From contig JAZNOM010000142.1 in assembly GCA_045580835.1 (NCBI GenBank), positions 1 to 7,288 on the forward strand: a stretch of 7,288 nt of DNA, written 5' to 3'. The notes under the pieces were generated by a model. The model made no database searches. It saw only the letters and a list, made by a program, of their open reading frames with translations, and had not been told where the DNA came from. The translations under genes and the position numbers were made by a program. The stretch comes from UMGS902 sp045580835 (lineage in GTDB: Bacteria; Bacillota; Clostridia; Oscillospirales; CAG-272). Shown here one piece after another: positions 1 to 7,044 of the stretch; position 1 is the first letter of the stretch, and each line of letters begins with the position of its first letter.

Positions 1-2334
1 ATAATTATCGACGGTACAGTAGATAACATCAACAGTTTTTGCCCTGTTACCCATGCTTCAAGCGCAAGCGGACGTTTTGATATTGACATCGTAGTAAAGG
101 GGGCGGCAACCACCGATGCAGGAAACCTGATTTACCGCGGCAGTGACTACACCGTTAATGTATATGCAGATGAAAGAGTAGATGGTGCAGAAGAATTTGC
201 GGCTATAGTTGTAGGTGCAGAGAACGTTCAGCCCTACAAGCGCTATTGCGTTAAGGTAAACGGTGCACATCCCGACGCAGACGAAGATACAATTTGCGAT
301 AACTGCGGTGCTTCCACTGCATGCGAGCACGAAAGCGGTGAATGGCGTGAAACCGTTGCGGCAGACTGTGCAAATACTACCGTTTATACATGGTACTGCT
401 TCGATTGCAGAGAACTCATCGCAGATATGACAAAAAGAGGCGATGCAGTTGACAGTACCAATCATGTAAGCGAAAACTTCACATGGCAGTATGCAGACGA
501 AAAATACTTCTTTGCCTGCACCGCTTGCGGTGTAAATGTAGAGCAGACAACTCCTCCCGTACTCTATGTATCCCAAAGCGGTAACAACGCCCTTGACGGC
601 ACCGCTGCAGAAAAGGCGGTTGCAACAGTAGAGGAAGCGGTCAGCCGCATTGCCAATGTCGGCGGTACAGTAGTTATTTGCGGTACATATACACTTAACA
701 GCGACCTTGAACTTCCTCTGTATACAAAAGAGATAACCATCAGTGGCTCTGACAATGCGGGCGAATACGGCGGATTTACAACATCGAAAAATGTTGTAAT
801 CACGCTTGGCGGTGCTACAAAGTTTGATAAAATCAGTTTCGGCGGCAGATCGGTATATACCTTTGAATGTATGTGGAACGATACCACTTTCGGCGAAGTT
901 CAGCCTTATGACAAGGCAACCGCAAGTATCGTTTTGGGTTGCTGCGGTATTACCGAAAACGATACCGAAGCTGCGTCTGCAACCGTAACAATAACCGAGG
1001 GAACAAGTCAAAGACATACTGCATCCGGCGTACGCTATGTTGACCGTTTTTATGCATATATTTATCTCGGTAACACATTTGGTGCAGACGGTGTAAGCAC
1101 TTCAAACAAGACCGCGGCACTTAATGCAACAAATGCAGATATAGGCGTACTTTATACTATGTCAACATCGGGCAAGTATAAAAATAATCCCGTAGACAAC
1201 TGCGAAACTACCGTAAATCTTTACGGTTCAACCAAGCTTGACAAGGGCAGAACAGGTGATTATAACGTAGCTTATGCAGAGTCTACTGCAATTCTTAAAA
1301 AGCAAACGCTCAATTTCTTTGACAACTCATATATTGGATCAAACTACTACATCCGCAATGCCGAGAATACAACTATCAATGTTTCAACTGCGGCACAAGG
1401 AAGAACCGTACCGATAAGATGTTCGTTTACCTTCTATGCATACGGCACTTTCGCAACCAATAGCGTGCCTATGAATATTGAAATGAACTACAGTACGCAC
1501 AGCTTTGCTTCCGTTGTAGAACCTCTTGCTTTCCAGAATGCGGCGGATGCACTCAAGGTAGTAAGCGAGAATGTTACAGATGAGTGTGAATACGCATCAA
1601 AGGTTACAGCCGTGGCTACTCCCGAGGAAAATGGAACACTTCTTTACTCATGCTACTGCGGCAGAAGCTATACCGAGCAGTATACTTATTCCTGCGCCGA
1701 TGCAACTCATATCTATCTTGCAAAGGCAGACGGCAGTTACGAGTGTACTGTATGCGGCGGAATTTTTGAAACGGTTTCGGGCGATACTCGTTTCGAGCTT
1801 TCCCGTGCCACGACAAGCAGCGATACAGTAAGCGTTACTCTTTCGGTAAATGCATCTGCAATTGCGGCGGCACAGATAAACGTAACTGCTCCCGAGGGCT
1901 TTACGCTTATGGGCACAAAACTCCCCGAAACTAGCGGCTTTTATGTAAACGCATCCGAAACCGAGCCTTGCGTACTTACTCTTCTCAGTGCTACCGGTGC
2001 AAATGCTTGTATCAGCACAAATCTCACGCTTACATATTCTATAGCCGATACAGTTTATGTAGGCGACTATGTATTCGAGCTTACTGCATCCGAGGTTTAT
2101 AATGAAAACTGCGAGTCGGTTGTGGCAACTCCTGTAAGTGCAACTGTTACAGTTTCTGAAGAAAAGATTCTTGTCGGCGATATCGATGGTGATGGTATAG
2201 TTGCTATCACGGATGTTTTAGCTCTTATCCGTGTAATTGTTAATGATCAAACCATCGAAAACGGAGACGTTAACGGTGACGGAAGAATGAATCTCGCGGA
2301 TGTAATCCATGTGTTTAAATTAATTGTTAAATAA
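1..2334 (+). CDS. Dockerin-bearing secreted surface protein (5'-partial)
   Basis: The frame is open from base 1, so this is the C-terminal 777 residues of a longer protein; the ATG at 427 is internal, because the same module pattern continues upstream of it. Order in visible residues: about 1-185, Cys-rich modules with CDNC (99-102), CFDC (133-136) and CTAC (173-176); about 188-480, a Gly/Asn/Thr-rich beta-strand region beginning LYVSQSGNNALDG, typical of secreted right-handed beta-helix proteins; 551-585, two more Cys motifs (CYCG, CTVCG); about 597-720, a beta-rich domain resembling the cohesin/Ig-like fold often found before dockerins; 726-777, a type-I-like dockerin with two Ca-binding loops. 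The likely role is docking of the beta-helix and CxxC part onto a cohesin scaffold outside the cell. No catalytic residues are recognised. The TAA is followed at once by an in-frame TAG. The dockerin call is firm; the middle domains are inferred from composition. Confidence 0.88.
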   Translation: MIIDGTVDNINSFCPVTHASSASGRFDIDIVVKGAATTDAGNLIYRGSDYTVNVYADERVDGAEEFAAIVVGAENVQPYKRYCVKVNGAHPDADEDTICDNCGASTACEHESGEWRETVAADCANTTVYTWYCFDCRELIADMTKRGDAVDSTNHVSENFTWQYADEKYFFACTACGVNVEQTTPPVLYVSQSGNNALDGTAAEKAVATVEEAVSRIANVGGTVVICGTYTLNSDLELPLYTKEITISGSDNAGEYGGFTTSKNVVITLGGATKFDKISFGGRSVYTFECMWNDTTFGEVQPYDKATASIVLGCCGITENDTEAASATVTITEGTSQRHTASGVRYVDRFYAYIYLGNTFGADGVSTSNKTAALNATNADIGVLYTMSTSGKYKNNPVDNCETTVNLYGSTKLDKGRTGDYNVAYAESTAILKKQTLNFFDNSYIGSNYYIRNAENTTINVSTAAQGRTVPIRCSFTFYAYGTFATNSVPMNIEMNYSTHSFASVVEPLAFQNAADALKVVSENVTDECEYASKVTAVATPEENGTLLYSCYCGRSYTEQYTYSCADATHIYLAKADGSYECTVCGGIFETVSGDTRFELSRATTSSDTVSVTLSVNASAIAAAQINVTAPEGFTLMGTKLPETSGFYVNASETEPCVLTLLSATGANACISTNLTLTYSIADTVYVGDYVFELTASEVYNENCESVVATPVSATVTVSEEKILVGDIDGDGIVAITDVLALIRVIVNDQTIENGDVNGDGRMNLADVIHVFKLIVK
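2176..2331 (+). other. Type-I-like dockerin domain (within the first CDS)
   Basis: Two EF-hand-like calcium loops are visible: DIDGDGIVAITD, followed by an alpha-helix-like stretch, and DVNGDGRMNLAD, followed by a second helix ending at the C-terminus. Loop positions 1, 3, 5 and 12 are D/N in both copies, as expected for Ca binding. Position 9 is Ala in loop 1, where a polar ligand is usual, and Asn in loop 2. Positions 10-11, which set cohesin specificity in characterised clostridial dockerins, are Ile-Thr in loop 1 and Leu-Ala in loop 2. The two faces are therefore not equivalent. The partner cohesin is not in this window. Confidence 0.93.
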
Positions 2335-2338
2335 TAGT

Positions 2339-3358
2339 ATGAAACACTTTTTGCTCCCTAAGGATGGGGCTTTCTACAAAGCAAATTTACATTGCCATAC
2401 CACCTGCTCGGATGGAAAACTCACCCCCGAGCAGGTGAAAAAAGAGTATATGGACAGGGGGTATTCCGTTGTCGCATATACAGATCACTATTTGATTTTG
2501 CCGCATACAGAACTCTGCGATAAAAACTTTATTGCGCTTCATGGCTATGAACTTGAGATTCATTCAAACACCGAGCCTGTGTCACGGTCAAAGAAAACGC
2601 ATATCAATCTTATTGCACTTTCTCCGGATAATCTTTTGCAGATTGCATATCATCGCTCAAAATATGTAAAAGGAAATATGCGTTCCAAAAGAGCAGAGGC
2701 GGTTATTGACGAGAGCCTTTGTGACTACGAGCGCGTTCATTCTCCCGAATGTGTAAGCGATATCATGCACTCGGCTCGTGAGAATGGATATTTTGTTATA
2801 TACAATCATCCCACATGGTCGCTTGATGATTACCACGATTATGCAAATTATGACGGTATGCATGCGATGGAAATATATAACTATAGCTCACTTAACGCGG
2901 GATATGAAGAAGTAAACGGTAATATTTATGATGATATCTTACGTACAGGTAACCGCATTTTCTGCATCGGTGCAGACGATAATCATAACGGCTATCCACT
3001 AGACAGCCCTAAATGTGATTCATTCGGCGCATTTACTGTGATAAAATCACCGGAACTTACATATACGGCGATAACCGATGCTCTTGTGAAGGGTAATTTT
3101 TATGCCTCAATGGGCCCCGAAATTAAGGAACTCTATTATGAAGATGGTAAAGCGGTTATAAAAACATCAGCGGCACAGCGTATCATAATGCATTGCGGAT
3201 GTCGCCGTTCTTTTGTAGCTATCCGTGAGAAAGGCAAAAGACTTACATCTGCAAGTTTTAATATTCCCGATGATGCAATATATGTTCGTTTTACTGTCGT
3301 GGATAAGCATGGTATGCGTGCGGACTCCAATGCATATTTTGTAGATGAGTTTAAATAA
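2339..3358 (+). CDS. PHP-domain metal-dependent hydrolase
   Basis: This 339-aa protein has the full set of PHP (polymerase and histidinol phosphatase) metal-binding motifs: H18-C-H20 with S24-D25-G26, T48-D49-H50, G69-Y-E71, N156-H157-P158, and D214-N-H216. These match the TrpH/CehA-like PHP family, in which two or three divalent metals hydrolyse phosphoester or related bonds; the substrate cannot be read from sequence. There is no signal peptide, so it is probably cytoplasmic. Residues from about 259 (GPEIKELYYEDG) onward form a beta-rich C-terminal domain ending NAYFVDEFK. I chose the ATG at 2339 over a TTG at 2324, because the HCH motif then lies at normal distance from the N-terminus. No Shine-Dalgarno precedes either start, and the 4-nt gap after the upstream stop suggests reinitiation. 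Its pairing with a secreted dockerin protein is unexplained. Confidence 0.9.
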   Translation: MKHFLLPKDGAFYKANLHCHTTCSDGKLTPEQVKKEYMDRGYSVVAYTDHYLILPHTELCDKNFIALHGYELEIHSNTEPVSRSKKTHINLIALSPDNLLQIAYHRSKYVKGNMRSKRAEAVIDESLCDYERVHSPECVSDIMHSARENGYFVIYNHPTWSLDDYHDYANYDGMHAMEIYNYSSLNAGYEEVNGNIYDDILRTGNRIFCIGADDNHNGYPLDSPKCDSFGAFTVIKSPELTYTAITDALVKGNFYASMGPEIKELYYEDGKAVIKTSAAQRIIMHCGCRRSFVAIREKGKRLTSASFNIPDDAIYVRFTVVDKHGMRADSNAYFVDEFK

Positions 3359-3403
3359 GTCAAATCCCCCTGCCGTATTAAGCAGGGGGATTTGACTTAT
3401 TTA
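3352..3403. terminator. Perfect 22-bp inverted repeat, probable bidirectional terminator
   Basis: Arms 3352-3373 and 3382-3403 are perfectly complementary over 22 bp with an 8-nt loop at 3374-3381. The upper stem is GC-rich (ATCCCCCTGC paired with GCAGGGGGAT). The lower stem is A-rich on the left and T-rich on the right, the layout of intrinsic terminators that work in both directions; on the + strand the run after the GC core is TTGACTTATTTATTT. The PHP stop codon (3356-3358) lies inside the left arm, so a terminating ribosome would cover part of the hairpin. There is no uninterrupted T-tract, so termination is likely but not certain. Confidence 0.75.
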
Positions 3404-3412
3404 TTTCCCGCT

Positions 3413-3461
3413 GGACGCGAGACTGACTGGAGGCGGCGTGTAACTGCCACCTTTCGCGTCC
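3413..3461. repeat. Long imperfect hairpin
   Basis: The outer stem GGACGCGA (3413-3420) pairs perfectly with TCGCGTCC (3454-3461). An inner stem, AGGCGGCG (3431-3438) with a segment ending CTGCCACCT (3444-3452), has one mismatch and one G-T pair and closes a short loop around TGTAAC. The hairpin is GC-rich, about 49 nt long and stable on either strand. It could be a REP-like or MITE-like palindrome, an RNA element, or a backup terminator, although no T-tract follows. Confidence 0.65.
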
Positions 3462-3462
3462 T

Positions 3463-3494
3463 CGACTATATGGCTATCCTTGCCATCACGGTCG
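3463..3494. repeat. Small two-part hairpin
   Basis: CGAC (3463-3466) pairs with GTCG (3491-3494), and inside it ATGGC (3470-3474) pairs with GCCAT (3482-3486) around a 7-nt loop. The two stems are separated by a small internal loop. It begins 1 nt after the preceding long hairpin ends, so the two could stack as one structured domain. Confidence 0.5.
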
Positions 3495-3576
3495 CAAAAT
3501 CCGTCTTAGCCTCAATTTTCAACAGGTGTTTTTGAGGATTTTAGATATATCTGTTGTTGCCATATCAATTAATTAC

Positions 3577-3647
3577 CGCAGAAGTGAAAAGTACACATCC
3601 CCCGACACCGCCCACTTCTGCGTCAATACGTTGGGGGAGGGTGACGC
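3577..3647. other. Crossing inverted repeats: possible pseudoknot or two-state element
   Basis: Three helices can be drawn. S1: CGCAGAAGTG (3577-3586) with CACTTCTGCG (3613-3622), 10 bp perfect. S2: TCCCCCGAC (3598-3606) with GTTGGGGGA (3630-3638), 9 bp including one G-T. S3: GCGTCA (3620-3625) with TGACGC (3642-3647), 6 bp perfect. S1 and S2 cross as in an H-type pseudoknot, with loops of about 11, 6 and 7 nt. S3 shares bases with S1 and would replace its end. The predicted promoter for the next gene lies downstream, so if this is RNA on the + strand it needs another promoter or readthrough from the PHP gene. Pairing is seen directly; function is unknown. Confidence 0.55.
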
Positions 3648-3673
3648 TGAATACTGTCGATTTGTAAATTTTG

Positions 3674-3702
3674 TTGCATAAATATGAAGTATGTGATAAA
3701 AT
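3674..3702 (+). promoter_or_regulatory. Predicted sigma-A promoter with extended -10
   Basis: The -35 element TTGCAT (3674-3679) is followed by a 17-nt spacer and the -10 element TAAAAT (3697-3702). A TG at 3694-3695, one base before the -10, makes it an extended -10. Transcription would start near 3709, giving a leader of about 145 nt before the SLH gene. The surroundings are AT-rich, as expected. Confidence 0.65.
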
Positions 3703-3839
3703 GTAAACAGAAAAAATGATGTGACGGTCGTCGCATTGAAAATGAAGAAAAGTAGCATGAGTGTGAAAAACTGTTGCATCGTATATTAGTGTACGGATGT
3801 ATCATCGTTATATCATATTATATTCAAATTTCAATATGC

Positions 3840-3844
3840 GGAGG
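3840..3844 (+). promoter_or_regulatory. Ribosome binding site of the SLH gene
   Basis: GGAGG lies 8 nt before the ATG at 3853. It is a strong consensus Shine-Dalgarno and fixes that start, which also gives a proper signal peptide. It contrasts with the PHP gene, which has no such site. Confidence 0.92.
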
Positions 3845-3852
3845 TCATATAT

Positions 3853-6800
3853 ATGAAAAGACTTTTTATATCATTGATTTGCATTTGTATTTTGGCAGTT
3901 GCTTTTACAACTGTTGCTTTCGCCGCAGACATAAGCAAGGCAACAGTTTCTATTGCCGAACCGGTTTTAGGTGAAAAGCCTTCAACAACTGCGACTTTGC
4001 CTGAAACGGCAAGTTCTTATGTAAAGAGCGTTGAGTGGAAGGGCAATTTTGACGAGAACGGCTGCTTTAAGGCAGGCGAAATGTATGAGGTACATGTTGA
4101 CCTCGGTGTAAAAAAAGGACTTGACAAAATATTTGTCGGTAATTTTAAAGATTACACCGTAAACGGATATCCTTCCGGTAAACTCAGCTACGTGCTTAAT
4201 ACCAAAAACGTAAAAATGGAATGTATACTTCCGTATGTGCTTGATGAAAGTGGCAACAAGATCATGTATGACCAGCTTCACGCGGCAAAGTGCGAGGTTA
4301 CTTGGCCGGAGGTTGGTGAAAAACCTAATACGACGGGTATCTGCTCAACGCCTTATACAAAGCCCGAGGTTAAAGTAGAATGGAAGGGCGAGCTTGACGT
4401 TAACGGTTGCTTTAAGGCGGGCGTCAATTACTCTGCATACGTTACCGTGGAGATGGATTTAAGTCAGGGAAACCGATTCTTTGTTTTCGCCGACAGCACC
4501 TTCACAATAAACGGCGGCAAAACGTATTTCTATAAATATAATGATTACAAGAATCCAAGACCGGCAACGTCCGTAACTTTTTACGCAACTTTTGCAAAGC
4601 TTAAAGAACCCGTTGCAAGCGAAGAGGCTATTACCTCCGTTGACGCTTTTCCAATCTACGTGGAATACGAGAAAGCCCCCTCACTTTCGAAGGACGAACC
4701 CGATTCAAGCGGCAAGGGAAGTGTGGCTATTGATAAAACCTCATACTATGCAACCGTTGAATACGATAAACCCATAGCAGATGAGCTTTACTCGTGGTTT
4801 ACCACAACGGTTACATACCACGCAAAGGGCAATTATTCCTTTGCAAGTACCGTGAAAATCAATGAAAAGGACAAGAATACCGGCGCGGTGATGCTTTCTT
4901 TTGATAAGAAAACCATCGTTGCTAAATTCTATAATTTCGTTGGTATTCCCGAGGACAGAAAAGAGGAGCTTGCTAAAATCACCCCCGAGATGGAGGAATA
5001 TTTGCTCAACCATATGTACCTTGGTAAGTACGATACGTACGTTGCAAAGGGAAAAATCATTTGTCCTCCTGAGGCAAATATCGCAAATATATATAAATAT
5101 CCCGTGATTGAGAGATATCCAATTTCCAAAGGACTCAAGGACGGCGATGTTATTTATATCAAGGATCTTGATTTTTCGGATGAGATTCCCGGCGTCTTGG
5201 GCAAATGGTACCGAATAGGTGACGGATTTATTCCTGCCGCTTGCGTTGAGATTACCGAGCACGTAAACTATTTCGAGGGGGCACCCGGCACGTCCAAGGA
5301 GACACCGTTTAAGTTTGCGGGCGGCGACGGTTCGTTTGAAAACCCGTATCTTATTGAAAACGCAGAGCAGCTTAACGCAATGCGTAAGGCTCCCTCCAAG
5401 CACTATAAGTTGATTGCGGATATCGACCTTTCAAGTTGGGGTAACTGGGTTCCTATAGGCGGCACTCCCGCATATGGTACTCTCGGTGGCGACATAAATA
5501 AAGCTCACTACGGCGGCAGTGCCTTTACCGGCAGCCTTGACGGAAACGGTCACGTAATCTCGGGTATGACCATCAAGATTGATTCCAAAGAGCTTTACAT
5601 GGCTGAAACCGGAAACTTTAGATATTACGGATTGTTCGGTCGCCTTTACACGGGTGAAGCCTCAATTAAAAACCTTGGTATGATAAACTATACCATAGAT
5701 ATAAAATACGACACGCTCCCCGCGATGTTTGATATGTACGTTGGTTCTATCGCGGGCGACTCCACGGGCAGTTATCTTGATAACTGCTACAGTGCTGGCG
5801 GTAGAATCAATATTGACCTTGGCACGGTTGAAAAGGGATATGGCAACGGAATCCATCATATTTTGGTTGGCGGACTTATCGGTGAACATACAGGCGATAT
5901 ATACCGTTGCTATAACACCTCAAATATTACGGTCAACACTAAAAACACCATTCATTCCGAGCCTCATGCAGGCGGCATTGCGGGGGCTTGTATCGGCGGC
6001 TCTCAGATAAGAGAGTGCTATAACACGGGTGATATTACCGTGGGCTTTGTTCACGGTGAAAGCTGGACAAACTCTTATGCCGCAGGCATCGTTTCCAATG
6101 CGTATATGTACAATATCCCCGGTATTTACGGCTACGAAAACACCTCTACCAACTCCTTCTACGACTGCTACAACACCGGTGATATTACCGCAAACGCCGT
6201 CTCGGGTATTGTCTGCTATTCAGGCTGGGACGTATACGCCTACAGATGCTATAATACGGGCAAGCTTACCGGTGATTCGCAAAGCAATCTCGGTACTGAT
6301 TTGATAGTATCGCATGTTGTTGGCAGATTTGCAAAGATATACACAGAGGCAAATCCCAATAAGTACGTTGTAGGATGCGCAACAGAAGGCGGCACAAACG
6401 TATCAGGCGATGCATGGCAGAAAAACTCCGCACTTGGCAGACCTACACTTAAGTGGAATCCCGACGAAAAGGTTGCAAAGACTTCGGTTACACAAAATGC
6501 AGAAGTGGTTGTTAAAAACGTCGGCACGTTTACCGATGTAATGACAAATAACTGGTTTGCAGAGTCGGTGCAGTGGGCGGTTGATAAAAAAGTAACGGCA
6601 GGTACAACGTCAACAACTTTCTCCCCCGATGACACTTGCACACGTGCGCAGATAATCACGTTTATGTTCCGCGCAAACGGCTCACCCAAGCAGACCGGTA
6701 CAAATCCGTTTACCGATGTTAAGCCCACCGATTACTACTATGAGTCATCAATCTGGGCATATAATAAGGGAATGGTTGGCGGAACGACATTCGCTCCGCA

Positions 6801-7044
6801 TACACCTTGCACCAGAGGTGATACGGTTATATATTTGTGGAAAAACGCAGGTTCACCTTTCGTTGTTTGGACTACGCAGTTTAAGGATGCACATGAGATT
6901 AATGGCACTACGTTGATAAGTGCGGTTTCGTGGGCTTTCAAGAATGGGATAACCTCGGGCACAAGTTATAACACATTCTCACCCGAAAATATTTGCACAC
7001 GTGCACAAATCGTAACTTTCCTTTACAGAGCAGTAAACTTATAA
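3853..7044 (+). CDS. S-layer-homology (SLH) anchored exoprotein with GLUG-like beta-helix
   Basis: This is a complete 1063-aa secreted protein. Residues 1-24 form a signal peptide (MKR, hydrophobic core, AFA cleavage site). Two Ig-like repeats follow, starting near G40 and G155, each with GEKPxTT and, 20 residues on, VEWKG then D-x-NGCFKAG; they are exactly 115 residues apart. A third, degenerate beta-rich unit lies at about 280-385. Residues about 408-475 look like a bacterial SH3-like domain (IYKYP start, GKWYRIGDGFIP end). Residues 491-805 begin GSFENPYLIENAEQL, continue DIDLSSWGNWVPIGG and FTGSLDGNGHVISG, and repeat the GGLIGE / CYNTGDIT signature of GLUG-type beta-helix proteins. SLH domains start near F893, F953 and F1010, with CTRAQ, CTRGD and CTRAQ motifs, and bind secondary wall polymer. 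No catalytic motif is recognised; the ligand is probably a glycan or matrix component. The gene has its own predicted promoter. Confidence 0.93.
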   Translation: MKRLFISLICICILAVAFTTVAFAADISKATVSIAEPVLGEKPSTTATLPETASSYVKSVEWKGNFDENGCFKAGEMYEVHVDLGVKKGLDKIFVGNFKDYTVNGYPSGKLSYVLNTKNVKMECILPYVLDESGNKIMYDQLHAAKCEVTWPEVGEKPNTTGICSTPYTKPEVKVEWKGELDVNGCFKAGVNYSAYVTVEMDLSQGNRFFVFADSTFTINGGKTYFYKYNDYKNPRPATSVTFYATFAKLKEPVASEEAITSVDAFPIYVEYEKAPSLSKDEPDSSGKGSVAIDKTSYYATVEYDKPIADELYSWFTTTVTYHAKGNYSFASTVKINEKDKNTGAVMLSFDKKTIVAKFYNFVGIPEDRKEELAKITPEMEEYLLNHMYLGKYDTYVAKGKIICPPEANIANIYKYPVIERYPISKGLKDGDVIYIKDLDFSDEIPGVLGKWYRIGDGFIPAACVEITEHVNYFEGAPGTSKETPFKFAGGDGSFENPYLIENAEQLNAMRKAPSKHYKLIADIDLSSWGNWVPIGGTPAYGTLGGDINKAHYGGSAFTGSLDGNGHVISGMTIKIDSKELYMAETGNFRYYGLFGRLYTGEASIKNLGMINYTIDIKYDTLPAMFDMYVGSIAGDSTGSYLDNCYSAGGRINIDLGTVEKGYGNGIHHILVGGLIGEHTGDIYRCYNTSNITVNTKNTIHSEPHAGGIAGACIGGSQIRECYNTGDITVGFVHGESWTNSYAAGIVSNAYMYNIPGIYGYENTSTNSFYDCYNTGDITANAVSGIVCYSGWDVYAYRCYNTGKLTGDSQSNLGTDLIVSHVVGRFAKIYTEANPNKYVVGCATEGGTNVSGDAWQKNSALGRPTLKWNPDEKVAKTSVTQNAEVVVKNVGTFTDVMTNNWFAESVQWAVDKKVTAGTTSTTFSPDDTCTRAQIITFMFRANGSPKQTGTNPFTDVKPTDYYYESSIWAYNKGMVGGTTFAPHTPCTRGDTVIYLWKNAGSPFVVWTTQFKDAHEINGTTLISAVSWAFKNGITSGTSYNTFSPENICTRAQIVTFLYRAVNL
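3970..4440 (+). repeat. Tandem Ig-like repeat units in the SLH protein
   Basis: At protein level, unit 1 (from residue 40) and unit 2 (from residue 155) share GEKPxTT, VEWKG, D-x-NGCFKAG and a following TVNG or TINGG turn. The layout matches an Ig-like repeat common in clostridial surface proteins (an E-P-x-TT start, a V-x-W strand, an F-x-AG-x-x-Y strand). The DNA copies have diverged, so the duplication is old. Confidence 0.75.
6520..7041 (+). other. Three C-terminal SLH domains
   Basis: The domains begin FTDV (residue 893), FTDV (953) and FKDA (1010). Each has the W/Y helix, a GTT or GTS turn, a 'TFxP' strand and a CTR-x(2) helix motif. Three tandem SLH copies at the C-terminus are the usual arrangement for binding pyruvylated secondary cell-wall polysaccharide. 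The middle copy is the most diverged (CTRGDTVIYLWKNAGSP). Confidence 0.93.

Larger units (their letters stand above)
3404..3673. other. Structured intergenic region with multiple hairpins
   Basis: This is part of a 494-bp gap between the PHP gene and the SLH gene. No convincing ORF lies in it. It contains, in order: a long hairpin (3413-3461), a smaller hairpin (3463-3494), overlapping complementary arms (3496-3556), and a set of crossing helices (3577-3647). Stems this dense are unusual for plain spacer and suggest either a structured RNA or a palindromic dispersed element. I do not recognise a known riboswitch, tRNA or ncRNA family in it. Confidence 0.6.

Noticed and set aside
58..1017. 319-codon open frame on the - strand
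   Set aside because: It is fully antisense to the dockerin gene, Cys-rich without any domain, and has no plausible start signal; it follows from the codon bias of the + strand gene.
2324..2338. TTG start adding five residues to the PHP protein
   Set aside because: It overlaps the upstream gene, lacks a Shine-Dalgarno, and adds residues not needed by the fold; the ATG at 2339 is preferred but not proven.
3577..3647. Integron attC site
   Set aside because: GTTGGGG is close to the R' core, but no matching R'' core is present and there is no integrase or cassette array.
3573..3779. 68-codon - strand frame with a hydrophobic N-terminus, resembling a small membrane peptide
   Set aside because: No Shine-Dalgarno precedes it, the hydrophobicity follows from an A-rich + strand leader, and its 3' half runs through the intergenic palindromes.
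4741..5403. 220-codon open frame on the - strand
   Set aside because: It lies antisense inside the SLH gene, whose signal peptide, repeats and SLH domains prove the + frame.
5880..6260. DNA tandem repeat or CRISPR-like array
   Set aside because: The recurring CYNTGDIT pattern is a protein-level GLUG repeat with varied spacing and diverged codons, not uniform repeats with spacers.
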